Assembly (NCBI RefSeq): GCF_024734385.1
Contig: NZ_JANHAP010000005.1
Coordinates: 1-64,000 of the forward strand
Direction of reading: 5' to 3'
DNA length: 64,000 nucleotides
Source of the DNA: Dasania sp. GY-MA-18
GTDB taxonomy: Bacteria; Pseudomonadota; Gammaproteobacteria; Pseudomonadales; Dasaniaceae
This document shows positions 48,005 through 56,704 of this stretch, in pieces. The notes beneath the pieces are model-generated. The model did not search any database and had not been told where the DNA came from. It was given only the letters and a program-made list of their open reading frames with translations. The first letter of the stretch is position 1. The number at the start of each line of letters is the position of its first letter. A program made the position numbers and the translations under genes.

Positions 48005-49378
48005 CTACTCTTGTGGAGATGCCTTCTTACCTTTGCATACTCTATTGCGCCCCATTGATTTAGCCTTGTATAAGGCGTCATCCGCTCTGGTTAGAAGTGC
48101 AGTTACAGTTTGATCGTTTATAGAGTATTCCGCAGCTCCAGCACTAATGGTTATTTTTTTTCCGCCTATGTCGGGGAACTCATAATTTTCCATATTTTCC
48201 CTCATGCGCTCAGCGACTGCGTAGGCTTCATCAATATTGGTTTCCGGTAATACAATACAGAACTCTTCACCTCCATAGCGTGTAACTATGTCGGCTGCTC
48301 GAGCAATCAACGAAAGTTGTTCCGCTACTATGCACAATATTTTATCACCAATAAGATGGCCGAATGTATCGTTAATGGCTTTAAAGTTATCGATATCAAT
48401 CATTAAAAGGCTTAATGTTTTTTCTGGTGAACGATTGACTTGTGCGATTCTATGATTTAAATCCGCATCAAGATAATATCGATTTCTAACCCCTGTTAAC
48501 TTATCTGTAACTGTGCAGGACTGGGCTTTTTCCAAGTTTATTTTTAGGTTTTTTATGGCGTGGTGGCGCCTTATACCGGCTTTTACTCTAGCTCGTAATT
48601 CTGTGTTTTCTATAGGTTTAATTAGGTAGTCATCGGCGCCTTTTTCCAATCCTAATATTTTTAGTTCCAAATCAGTTATTGCTGTAATAACAATAATGGG
48701 AATATCACGGTGGTCTTCATATTGTTTGATTTCAGCTAAAAGATCCATGCCATCGCCGTCAGGAAGAATACGATCCATTAATATTAGGTCTGGGGAGTGT
48801 TCTTTAAGATGATCTTTGGCGGACACAGTATTATGTGCTACCGAGCAATTTATTCCTACTGAAGATAAAACAGTAACGATTTGGCGGCTGAGCAAATTGT
48901 CGTCTTCTATGAGTAGTATGGTGTTTTGATATTCTGGGTTTAGAAAGTCAACATCTGATAGAGCGGAGACAATGTTTTTGCGATTTTGCAGTTCTTCATG
49001 CATTTGTTTTAAACGCTGTAATGCTCTTACCCTGGCAATTAGCTCTGAGCGATTAATCGGCTTGGTGAGAAATTCATCAGCGCCGACGTTTAAGCCTTTT
49101 GTTCGATTATTAGCTCCATCTAAAGAGGTTACTAGTACTATAGGTATAAGCTTAGTTTTCTTTTCCGTTTTTAATCTGGCAGTAACTTCAAACCCATCCA
49201 TATTGGGCATCATAATATCTAGTAAAATAACATCAGGGTTTTCTGATTTGGCTAGGCGTATAGCTTCTTCGCCATTATAGGCTTGTATGGGGTCAAAACC
49301 ATCGGCCTTTAAATAGGCGGATAGTAGTTTAACGTTGCGCGGCTCATCGTCAACAATTAGGACCTTGCTTTCTTTCAT
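48005..49378 (-). CDS. PleD-like diguanylate cyclase, two receivers plus GGDEF
   Basis: This response regulator has 457 residues. Receiver 1 (about 4-118) has phospho-acceptor Asp in VILLDIMMPN, and receiver 2 (about 152-268) has it in LILMDRILPDGDG. The GGDEF domain (about 290-450) has active-site GGEEF (TRYGGEEFCIVL) and an I-site RxxD (RAAD) five residues before it. This is the PleD layout, in which phosphorylation drives dimerisation and c-di-GMP synthesis. It is the last gene of the leftward signalling operon, 11 bp after the lone receiver gene, so the hybrid kinase is its probable phosphodonor. Confidence 0.94.
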   Translation of the reverse strand: MKESKVLIVDDEPRNVKLLSAYLKADGFDPIQAYNGEEAIRLAKSENPDVILLDIMMPNMDGFEVTARLKTEKKTKLIPIVLVTSLDGANNRTKGLNVGADEFLTKPINRSELIARVRALQRLKQMHEELQNRKNIVSALSDVDFLNPEYQNTILLIEDDNLLSRQIVTVLSSVGINCSVAHNTVSAKDHLKEHSPDLILMDRILPDGDGMDLLAEIKQYEDHRDIPIIVITAITDLELKILGLEKGADDYLIKPIENTELRARVKAGIRRHHAIKNLKINLEKAQSCTVTDKLTGVRNRYYLDADLNHRIAQVNRSPEKTLSLLMIDIDNFKAINDTFGHLIGDKILCIVAEQLSLIARAADIVTRYGGEEFCIVLPETNIDEAYAVAERMRENMENYEFPDIGGKKITISAGAAEYSINDQTVTALLTRADDALYKAKSMGRNRVCKGKKASPQE

Positions 49379-49389
49379 GCTTTGCTCCG

Positions 49390-49749
49390 CTATAGAAAGT
49401 TGTTTATCAACTCTAATAGCTGTTTATAACGTATAGGTTTAGCTGCATACTCATCACAGCCCGCTTCAAGTATTGACTCTCTGTCTCCTTCCATTGCCTT
49501 GGCAGTTAATGCAATGATAGGGATAGTTTTGGTGCTCTCATTGTTTTTCAAGATTCGCGTTGCCGTAATTCCATCGGTTCCGGGAAGGTGTAAATCCATA
49601 AGAACTAAGTCAGGTTTATTTTCTATAATCATAGGGATGCCTATATCGGCAGTAGTGGCTGTTTTAACGTTAAACCCCGCTCTGCTTAATATCCCCGTTA
49701 TTAGCTTCATATTTGTGGCTTGATCTTCGATAACAAATATTGTGGTCAT
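49390..49749 (-). CDS. Single-domain response regulator
   Basis: This stand-alone receiver has 119 residues, with the acidic pocket near IEDQ, phospho-acceptor Asp in DLVLMDLHLPGTDG, Thr in IALTAKA and Lys in AAKPIRY. There is no output domain, as in phospho-relay intermediates such as DivK or CheY types. Its start overlaps the hybrid-kinase stop by 4 bp (ATGA), so translation is coupled. It could shuttle phosphate between the kinase and the PleD-like cyclase. Confidence 0.93.
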   Translation of the reverse strand: MTTIFVIEDQATNMKLITGILSRAGFNVKTATTADIGIPMIIENKPDLVLMDLHLPGTDGITATRILKNNESTKTIPIIALTAKAMEGDRESILEAGCDEYAAKPIRYKQLLELINNFL

Positions 49750-52700
49750 GTCTTATGATGCCTTTGTAGTGCCTTGTTAACATCTTTTAGTAATATATCG
49801 CGATCTATCTTGCCTTTTTCTGCAATGGCTGCAACTTGGCTTGACAGTGTTTTTCTATCTTCACTATTTAGTATTTTTGCCGTAAGAATGATAATAGGTA
49901 TATCTTTTGTATCGTCGTTTTCTTTTAGTCTTTCAATAACCTCAAAGCCATTAATTTCAGGCATCATGAGGTCTAATATAATTAGATCAGGTTGGTCGTT
50001 TTTTAATAATTCAAGGCCGTCTATGCCGCTAAGAGCGCTAGATACTTGATATTGCTTTTCATGTAGATAGGAGCTTACTATTTTTATAGCCTTTGGATCG
50101 TCATCAATTAATAATATTTTAGGCTTTTGTTTTTTTATGCCGATTTTTATGGGTAGTAGACGCTCAACTAATGAGGTTATTTCAGCACGCTGAACTGGCT
50201 TGCTTAATACTGCATCTGCTGTTACAGCTCCTAAGTCGTTATTTTCTTTCGTTAATGAAAGAACCATTACAGGGATTTCGGAATATTCAGGGAAATTGTT
50301 TTTTATTTCAAAAAAATTAACGCTGTCTAGCTCCGACATTAATAAGTCAATCGTTATTAAGTCCGGTTTATTTTTTTGCATTAGCTCTAGCCCTTCCTGA
50401 GCGCTTTCAGCTAATTGAATATTGTAACCAGATTCTTCAAGGTAAAGTTTTAACAGATTCGCTTGTGTATCGTTATTTTCGATAATCAGGATGAGGGGGG
50501 CTTCGGTCACATATGATGGTGGTTTTTGAGTTGGTTTTTTAGGTGCGCTAGTAGCTGGTGAATCAAAGTTTTTTCTTATAGTGGATAAAAAATCAATGGT
50601 GTTAAATCCACATTTGTCAATTACATGGTTGGTGTTTTCACTTAGCCACATTTTGTCTTGTTCGGTTAATATTTTGGCGGTCAGTATTATTACTGGTATA
50701 TCTGCAAAGTCTTTGGTTTGGCGTAAGTTTGCGGTTACTTCAAAGCCGGACATGCCGGGCATCATTAGATCTAAAATAATGAGATCGGGGTGGTGCTCCT
50801 GTACGGCGTTAATCGCTTCTTCGCCAGAGTAGGCTGATAGGGTTTTATAGCCACTACCCTCCAGTTGATCAGTCAAAAACTGAACGGCCTTTTCCTCGTC
50901 ATCGACGACCAGTATTTTAACCTTTGGCTTGTCGATATTGGGGATGTATTTGGTAACGGAGTTGATTAACTCATCTTTGTATACCGGCTTTTCTAAAATA
51001 TTAATAGCCCCTAAATTGAGGCCTTTGGTTTTACTTGCTGTCATTGATATAACAGGGGTGTTTTTAAACTTATCGTGTTGTTTTATTTTTTTTATAATAC
51101 TAATGCTGTCAATTGATCGTGGTGCTATATCTAGTAGTATTAAATCCACTTCTTTTTCTACGGCGGTAGATAGTGCTGTTTTTTCATCTTGAGCGTGAAA
51201 AACTTGGCAACCCTCAATGGCTAGTTTGTTTTTTATTGCTTTTACATACTCATCATCATCATCGATTATTAAAACTCTGTTGCTTTTGTTAGTAGTGGTG
51301 TTTTCTGTGTTGTTGCTATTGCTATCTAAGTTAGTGATAGCTTTCTCTAGTTTTAAACTGTCGGTGTTAGAAGGGGGTTTTTCTGTTAGTAAGTCATCAT
51401 CACTAATATAAGGGATGGTGAATTTGAAAGTGCTGCCTTTGTCGATCTCGCTAGTTAATTCAACACTTCCGCCATGTAGTTCTACGAGGCGCTTCACCAT
51501 GGCTAGCCCTAGCCCGGTCCCTTCGTAGTGGCGGGATAAGGAGCCATCTAACTGTACGAAAGGTTGGAATAAAAGATCTATATTGTTTTGGGATATGCCT
51601 ATTCCTGTGTCGATAATTGATATGGATAAATCTTTTTCTGTGCGCTCTGCCTTTAAGGTAACGGATCCACCATCGGGTGTGAATTTTACCGCATTGCTCA
51701 GCAGGTTGAATAAAATTTGTTTAAATTTACGGCTATCAACTTTTCCATAGTTTATTGTTTCATCAATGTCAACCGCTATGGATATGTTATGGTTGTAGGC
51801 TCTTTCTTTTATTATAGAAATGGCATTGTTTAATGTTTCTGGTAGATAGATGAGTTCTAGTAACAGCTCCATTTTTCCAGCTTCAATCTTAGATAGGTCT
51901 AATATGTCATTAATCAATGATAAAAGGTGGTTGGCGCTTTGGAATATTTCGCTGACATAGTCTTTTTGTTCTTCGTTGAGGTCACCAAGTAATTCGTCTT
52001 TTAGTACTTCAGAAAAACCAATGATGGCATTCATGGGGGTTCTCAGCTCATGAGACATGTTGGCCAAAAATTCGGTTTTTAACCTGTTGCTTTGTTCAAG
52101 TTGGGTGTTTTTTAATGATATTTCTTTGCCGCGTTGTTTTAATTGTTTTGACAAGGCTTCTAAGTGCTTGTACTGATTTAAACTATTGAGTGATACGCCT
52201 ACTTGTTTAGCTAGTCTGTCGAGAAAAGATAATTCGTTATCGTCTAATATATTTAAACTGGATACAACTAATATTCCTAATGTTTTGCTGGCATAGTGTA
52301 TAGGGTTTATTACCACTGTTTTGGGTTTTATTTCAAATAGGCCTACATCTATATTAAATGGAGAACTTTCACTTGCACCTATGACTACTTGTTTTTCATT
52401 AAGGGCTGCTTGTCCTATTAAGCCTTCGCCCAGTTCTATTTTTTTGTTGATATTGCCGGGTATGCCGTGATTGGCTATGCAGGAGAATTTACCCTGCCAT
52501 TCATCGAATAAAAATACAGCTGATAGGTGCAATTGATGGCATTCGGCTAGGTTTTTTAACATCAGTTCGAATATTTCAGAAGCATCGTTATAAGTGTTAA
52601 AAAGAGCCATTACCTTAGATTGGGTTCTTTCATACTCGGCTACAATTTCTAGGGCTTTGGATTTTTCAGCAATTGCTTGTTCGCTTTGTTTCCGCTCTGT

Positions 52701-54215
52701 AATGTCGAGTTTTATAGCGATAAAATGGGTTATTTTCCCGCTATCATCAGATACTGGAGTGATGGTTTGTTCTTCAATATACAGAGTGCCATCTTTTCGT
52801 TTATTAAACATCTCACCTTGCCAAACCTTTCCTTCGTTAACGGTTTGCCACAGGTTGTGGAACAGGCTTGGTGGCTCTTTTCCAGACTTTAGTATTCTGG
52901 TTGATTTTCCGATTACATCATCCGGTAGATAGCCTGTTAGTTTAGTGAATGCTGAGTTGGACCATTCAATTATGCCTTTTTCATCGGTTATCAAAATGGC
53001 ATTTGCCGCAGCTTCTAGCGCACTGCTTTGTAAATTAAGTTGGTCGAATACATGCTTTCTCTCGCTTATATTTCTAACTATTCCTGTGAATAGTGTTTCA
53101 CCGCTTACTACTGCTTCGCTAACAGCTAACTCCATGGGAAAGGTGCTGCCATCTTTTCGTAACCCTACTACCTCGCGGCCAATGCCAATAATTTTTTTAA
53201 CTCTAGTGTTTCTATAATTCCTCAGATAGCCATCATGCGCGCTGCTATAGGGCTCTGGCATTAGCATTTTTATATTTCTTAAATGTATCTCGTCTTGTTG
53301 GTAGCCAAAGAGTGTTTCGGCGGCAGGGTTCATGGATAAAATTTTACCCTGATTGTTTATTACAATAATGCCGTCAACTATTGTGTCCATTAACGCACGG
53401 ATACGGTTTTCACGCGCCTGATACTCAAATTCTACTGATTTGGCTTCGGTGACATCGGTGTTAACGCCAATGACCCTTTGTACTTTGTTATTGCTATCAG
53501 TGATTGCTTGTGCGTGTGCTTCAATATAGCGAATGCTATTGTCTGGCCAGATGATGCGAAATAGGGAATCGAAAGGCTTGCCTGTTTCAACTGTGTGTTT
53601 GAAGGCTTGTTCTGCTTGCGTTATATCGTCTTGGTGTACTGAGTTTATCCATGTTTGGTAAACGGCTGAAAATTCATTTTTTTCTATGCGATAGATGTTA
53701 AACATCTGATCATCCCAAACTAAACTGTTTGAGGTGACGTCATATTCCCACACGCCTGATCCGCTAGCTTCGGTTGCCAGCGATAAGCGTTTGCTAGAGG
53801 CGGTAAGCGCTTCTTCGGCTTGTTTGCGTTCACTAATATCCCTAACTATGCCGGCAAACATGGGTTTGCCATCGACGACCATATCATTAACGGCTAGCTC
53901 TAGTGGAAAGATCTCGCCGTTTTTGCGTTTACCCAGTACTTCTCGGCCTATACCTATAATCTTTTTGTGGCCGGTGTTGTGGTAGTTTTGAAGATAACCG
54001 TCATGTTCTGATTGGTAGGGGTCAGGCATTAAAATTTTGACGTTATGGCCGATCATCTCTTCTTTTTTATAGCCAAAAATCCGTTCAGTGGCTGGGTTGA
54101 CGGAGTGAATAATGCCTTTTTCATCAATGGTAATGATGCCATCGACTATGGCCTCCATTAAGGCTTCGACCATATTTTTGTTGCTTATGTCTTTTGGGCT
54201 ATGGCTTTTAGTCAC
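49746..54215 (-). CDS. Giant hybrid histidine kinase: 4 PAS, GAF, kinase, 4 receivers
   Basis: This cytoplasmic sensor kinase has 1489 residues and no transmembrane segment. PAS domains lie at about 15-130, 130-260, 265-385 and 390-515. PAS 1 and 3 are near duplicates sharing IVDGII, KKIIGIGREV and FPLELAV-type runs. A GAF domain spans about 530-690, the HisKA domain carries phosphoacceptor His722 (SHELRTP), and the HATPase is at about 835-960 (GTGLGLAMVKRLVELHGG). Four receivers follow at about 1005-1120, 1125-1245, 1255-1375 and 1375-1489. No Hpt domain is present. It heads the operon with a lone receiver and a PleD-like cyclase. Base composition is more AT-rich than the neighbours, possibly acquired. 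Confidence 0.93.
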   Translation of the reverse strand: MTKSHSPKDISNKNMVEALMEAIVDGIITIDEKGIIHSVNPATERIFGYKKEEMIGHNVKILMPDPYQSEHDGYLQNYHNTGHKKIIGIGREVLGKRKNGEIFPLELAVNDMVVDGKPMFAGIVRDISERKQAEEALTASSKRLSLATEASGSGVWEYDVTSNSLVWDDQMFNIYRIEKNEFSAVYQTWINSVHQDDITQAEQAFKHTVETGKPFDSLFRIIWPDNSIRYIEAHAQAITDSNNKVQRVIGVNTDVTEAKSVEFEYQARENRIRALMDTIVDGIIVINNQGKILSMNPAAETLFGYQQDEIHLRNIKMLMPEPYSSAHDGYLRNYRNTRVKKIIGIGREVVGLRKDGSTFPMELAVSEAVVSGETLFTGIVRNISERKHVFDQLNLQSSALEAAANAILITDEKGIIEWSNSAFTKLTGYLPDDVIGKSTRILKSGKEPPSLFHNLWQTVNEGKVWQGEMFNKRKDGTLYIEEQTITPVSDDSGKITHFIAIKLDITERKQSEQAIAEKSKALEIVAEYERTQSKVMALFNTYNDASEIFELMLKNLAECHQLHLSAVFLFDEWQGKFSCIANHGIPGNINKKIELGEGLIGQAALNEKQVVIGASESSPFNIDVGLFEIKPKTVVINPIHYASKTLGILVVSSLNILDDNELSFLDRLAKQVGVSLNSLNQYKHLEALSKQLKQRGKEISLKNTQLEQSNRLKTEFLANMSHELRTPMNAIIGFSEVLKDELLGDLNEEQKDYVSEIFQSANHLLSLINDILDLSKIEAGKMELLLELIYLPETLNNAISIIKERAYNHNISIAVDIDETINYGKVDSRKFKQILFNLLSNAVKFTPDGGSVTLKAERTEKDLSISIIDTGIGISQNNIDLLFQPFVQLDGSLSRHYEGTGLGLAMVKRLVELHGGSVELTSEIDKGSTFKFTIPYISDDDLLTEKPPSNTDSLKLEKAITNLDSNSNNTENTTTNKSNRVLIIDDDDEYVKAIKNKLAIEGCQVFHAQDEKTALSTAVEKEVDLILLDIAPRSIDSISIIKKIKQHDKFKNTPVISMTASKTKGLNLGAINILEKPVYKDELINSVTKYIPNIDKPKVKILVVDDEEKAVQFLTDQLEGSGYKTLSAYSGEEAINAVQEHHPDLIILDLMMPGMSGFEVTANLRQTKDFADIPVIILTAKILTEQDKMWLSENTNHVIDKCGFNTIDFLSTIRKNFDSPATSAPKKPTQKPPSYVTEAPLILIIENNDTQANLLKLYLEESGYNIQLAESAQEGLELMQKNKPDLITIDLLMSELDSVNFFEIKNNFPEYSEIPVMVLSLTKENNDLGAVTADAVLSKPVQRAEITSLVERLLPIKIGIKKQKPKILLIDDDPKAIKIVSSYLHEKQYQVSSALSGIDGLELLKNDQPDLIILDLMMPEINGFEVIERLKENDDTKDIPIIILTAKILNSEDRKTLSSQVAAIAEKGKIDRDILLKDVNKALQRHHKT

Positions 54216-54363
54216 ATTTATAATCCAATAGTGCGGAGAATAGCTTTAACTATAGTCAAAGCTAGAGGGTTGGGTATTAAAATGCTCAATATTCTCGCTG
54301 GCTTGTTTGAGCGGGCTGGCCGGCGCTTAAATGGCGCTCTAGTCACGGGCTAGCTGCTAAGGC

Positions 54364-54609
54364 TTAATCAAATTTAACGCAGCTGAAGTGAGGGTTTGCT
54401 ATTAATGCCTCCATAGTAGCGAGGTCATCTAAGACTACTAGCAGGTGATGGCTGTCACTGTTTATTTTGACGCACTCTTCACCCTTGTTATTGCGCTGAG
54501 TATCTAGAGCGGTGCCCTTTAGGATGGAGCCTGATTTAAGCTTTAGCCTGATAGGGAGTTGCTGCATACAGGCTATTTCTATGTAGTCGTGTAGTTCGCA
54601 GTTGATCAT
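54364..54609 (-). CDS. rof: Rho-binding antiterminator Rof family
   Basis: This small protein of 81 residues matches the Rof/YaeO family, which binds Rho and inhibits Rho-dependent termination. The INCELHDYIEIACMQQLPIRLKLKSG segment follows the family pattern (INC-x2-YD-x2-E-x2-C-x3-L, then L.L.G). The C-terminus, with a HHLLVVLDDLATMEAL segment, agrees with the Sm-like fold. It is a single leftward gene. Confidence 0.85.
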   Translation of the reverse strand: MINCELHDYIEIACMQQLPIRLKLKSGSILKGTALDTQRNNKGEECVKINSDSHHLLVVLDDLATMEALIANPHFSCVKFD

Positions 54610-54666
54610 GACTCTGCTTGTAAATTGCCAGTAATCTTAATAATAGTTGAGGTTTTAGTCGTCTAA

Positions 54667-55113
54667 TTAATGTTGCGCTTTTTCAATAGGCATAGCATCT
54701 AGGGGGGCGACAAAACCTATGTATAGAATGCAGTCGGCCCCTTTTTTACAATAGGCTTTGTGCGGTAGTTGTGCGGGGCCATAGGCGAAGTCCCCCTTTT
54801 TTATAATCATAGTCTCATGGTTGTCGTAGCTGACTTCTAGCTCACCCGATACCAGAATCATACGCTCTTGAGAGCTGTGTTTGTGGTAGGGGATGGTGAA
54901 GTCGCCAGGAACCTTGAAGAATATATCGACATTCTCTTTGGCTGGGGCGCCTTGTAATACCGCGATTTCACAGCCTTTAGGGATAAAGTCAGGGCAGGGG
55001 CCCCATATCAGGGCTTTGTCTTGCGCAGAAATAACCAGTGCGCTTTCGGAGGTCTGTGCGTTGCTGAGAGTCGCGCACATTAATAATACCCATAGGGTTA
55101 ATAAGCTTTTCAT
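54667..55113 (-). CDS. Secreted cupin-domain protein
   Basis: The protein has 148 residues, with a signal peptide of about 20 residues (MKSLLTLWVLLMCATLSNA). A single conserved-barrel cupin domain follows (about 60-140). Cupin motif 1 resembles IPYHKHSSQERMILVSGELEV, carrying two His and a Glu as metal ligands. Motif 2 is YGPAQLPHKAYC, with the third His. Periplasmic metal-binding is expected. The catalytic role is unknown, with dioxygenase, isomerase or ligand binding all possible. It has its own start and no obvious partner. Confidence 0.78.
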   Translation of the reverse strand: MKSLLTLWVLLMCATLSNAQTSESALVISAQDKALIWGPCPDFIPKGCEIAVLQGAPAKENVDIFFKVPGDFTIPYHKHSSQERMILVSGELEVSYDNHETMIIKKGDFAYGPAQLPHKAYCKKGADCILYIGFVAPLDAMPIEKAQH

Positions 55114-55415
55114 ACTACATCCCCTGTTGCCTGTGATGTTAGTTTAAAAGACTAAAAATCAAAGTATTGCTCGCTGAGCTAACCGAAACAGCTAGTCGTA
55201 GTACTTAGTCATAGAGGATTAAAGTCCATGAAAGGCTAAATGTGTATAAATTCTTTGAAGTATTTATGCGTTGAGTGACTGTGAGTGTGGTTTGGAGGTG
55301 GGGTTTATAAGGGGGGGGGATTAAATTGGGGTTGCCGCACTAAAGTGTGATTCGTTGGGTATAAAAAAGCCCCGGTTTGCACCGAGGCTTTCAAGACCTG
55401 CCTAATAATACTTAA
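55114..55415. other. Intergenic region between cupin and PEP-CTERM genes
   Basis: No gene is seen in these 302 bp. It contains a run of nine G at 55311-55319 and the leftward terminator of the PEP-CTERM gene. Confidence 0.5.
55363..55392 (-). terminator. Rho-independent terminator of the PEP-CTERM gene
   Basis: Read leftward, the stem GCCTCGGT / ACCGGGGC (bulged) with a short loop is followed by a run of T (CTTTTTTAT). Confidence 0.85.
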
Positions 55416-55991
55416 TTAAGCAGATTTTTTTCTTCTAGCTACGCCTAGACCGGCTAAGCCAAGTGCTAGCAAGGCGATTGAAGAAGGTTCTGCAACGGGT
55501 GATACACGAAACGCCAGTGATTCGTTACAGTTGTTAGGGCAGCTGCTGCCTTCAAAATCTAAGCCGCTCCAAGCATTGCCGCCGATTGCCTGTGAGTAAT
55601 CTATATGCAAATGCTCATTACTAAACCAAGCTGTCGCAATGGCTATGGAGTTTAAGCTGCTATTGTAATTAGCCCTTGCGCCTGTGGCGGGGTCATAATA
55701 GCTAGAGCCATTCCAAGTTGCGTTGTAGCCACTGCCGGTAAAGTCAGAGGCGTCTAGCCCGCCGATCTCATTGTAGACATCTAAGGTCATTGCCGACCAG
55801 CCGAATTGTGACTGGTATGAGTAGTCAAGAGGCTGCCAGTAGTTGTGTGGATTTTGGCTAACAGGTGCCACCCAAGCTATGTCGTAACCACCGATGGTGA
55901 TATAAGCATTTTCGCTGACTTCAGTCATTAAAATAGCGTGTGAGCTGGCAGAGATAGCCGAGCCAAGTAGTAGGGCTAATATTTTTTTCAT
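55416..55991 (-). CDS. PEP-CTERM sorting-domain exported protein
   Basis: The protein has 191 residues. An N-terminal signal peptide (MKKILALLLGSAISASSHA) precedes a beta-rich secreted body with Tyr, Trp and Asn. The C-terminal PEP-CTERM signal VAEPSSIALLALGLAGLGVARRKKSA-like (written here as VAEPSS, hydrophobic helix, ARRKK) is recognised by exosortase. The ATG has AAGGAA upstream, and an earlier in-frame start adds 18 unsupported residues. PEP-CTERM proteins are usually linked to exopolysaccharide export. The exosortase itself is not in the window. Two cysteines (SSCPNNC) are close together. Confidence 0.88.
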   Translation of the reverse strand: MKKILALLLGSAISASSHAILMTEVSENAYITIGGYDIAWVAPVSQNPHNYWQPLDYSYQSQFGWSAMTLDVYNEIGGLDASDFTGSGYNATWNGSSYYDPATGARANYNSSLNSIAIATAWFSNEHLHIDYSQAIGGNAWSGLDFEGSSCPNNCNESLAFRVSPVAEPSSIALLALGLAGLGVARRKKSA

Positions 55992-56340
55992 TTCCTTATT
56001 TCCTTTGTTGTATGTCGAGTTGTGTTGTTTTCCTGGGTTAAGCATAAATAATGCCAGATTATTAAGTCGTTGATATTATTAAATATATTTTGGCATCACT
56101 GCTGCTTTTTTGTTATTTGTGTAAAAAAAACTGACGTCTATTTCTTGATCAATTTGTTGTCTAGGGGAGGAGGTTGTGGTTTTTGATAATAAAACCTTGT
56201 GGGTTTTAGTTCTCTTCGGGCGTCATGTATAAAATCGTCGATAGCACGTCCCGCGCAGCGTTTGGCGATCAAGCTCTGAGTAGGCGTAGCGTGCCAAACC
56301 CGCTATTGGGTTCGAGCCCCTTATGGGCCAAATTTCAGAT
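55992..56340. other. Intergenic region with tRNA-like sequence
   Basis: No protein gene is seen. It contains GTTTGGC (56260-56266) and its reverse complement GCCAAAC (56293-56299), then GGGTTCGAGCCCC at about 56308-56320, which resembles a tRNA T-arm followed by an acceptor-like tail. No complete cloverleaf can be built, so it may be a remnant of a tRNA or of an attachment site. Confidence 0.3.
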
Positions 56341-56364
56341 ATAAAAAAACCACCGGACGGTGGC
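56341..56364 (-). terminator. Terminator of the tRNA operon
   Basis: A 6-bp stem CCACCG / CGGTGG (56350-56355 and 56358-56363) is followed leftward by TTTTTTTAT. It lies 20 bp past the tRNA-Asp 3' end. Confidence 0.85.
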
Positions 56365-56383
56365 TGAGAGTTTGTCTTATAAG

Positions 56384-56460
56384 TGGCGGACCGGACGGGA
56401 CTCGAACCCGCGACCTCCGGCGTGACAGGCCGGCATTCTAACCAGCTGAACTACCGGTCC
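56384..56460 (-). tRNA. tRNA-Asp (anticodon GTC)
   Basis: The gene is 77 nt with encoded CCA. The acceptor stem is GGACCGG / CCGGTCC. The D arm contains AGTTCAGCTGGTTAGA, the anticodon loop is CTGTCAC with GTC, and the T arm is GCGGGTTCGAGTCCCG. It is the second gene of a tRNA-Glu/tRNA-Asp operon. Confidence 0.95.
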
Positions 56461-56467
56461 TTAGAAT

Positions 56468-56489
56468 TTCGCCGTATCCATACGGCGAA
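56468..56489. repeat. Hairpin between the two tRNA genes
   Basis: A perfect 10-bp stem (TTCGCCGTAT / ATACGGCGAA) with a 2-nt loop lies between tRNA-Glu and tRNA-Asp. It is probably an RNA-processing signal in the tRNA precursor. Confidence 0.6.
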
Positions 56490-56498
56490 TAAAAATAA

Positions 56499-56574
56499 TG
56501 GCATCCCCAAGGGGGTTCGAACCCCTGTTACCGCCGTGAAAGGGCGGTGTCCTAGGCCTCTAGACGATGGGGAC
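56499..56574 (-). tRNA. tRNA-Glu (anticodon TTC)
   Basis: The gene is 76 nt with encoded CCA. The 5' end is GTCCCCATCGTCTAGAGG. The anticodon loop is CTTTCAC with TTC, and the T arm is CAGGGGTTCGAACCCCC with TGGGGAT. It is the promoter-proximal gene of the operon. Confidence 0.95.
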
Positions 56575-56611
56575 GCAGAGTGCCTACAGCTATGTGCTGA
56601 AAACGCCGCGA

Positions 56612-56639
56612 ATTATAAGAGCCTGAGCGAGTACGTCAA
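56612..56639 (-). promoter_or_regulatory. Sigma-70 promoter of the tRNA-Glu/tRNA-Asp operon
   Basis: On the minus strand TTGACG and a perfect TATAAT are spaced 16 bp, followed by a GC-rich discriminator (TCGCGGCG). This is typical of stringently controlled stable-RNA promoters. The -10 ends 37 bp upstream of tRNA-Glu. Confidence 0.75.
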
Positions 56640-56704
56640 CACCTAATGTGATTTAAAGTTAAAAAAATTGCTGATTGGTGAGTTGTTGAACAGCGGGTGT
56701 TGGT

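Noticed and set aside
49774-53985. Several plus-strand open frames opposite the hybrid histidine kinase
   Set aside because: They are mirrored at each repeated receiver or PAS domain, are rich in Ser/Ile/Phe, and have no ribosome sites. They are shadows of the kinase gene.
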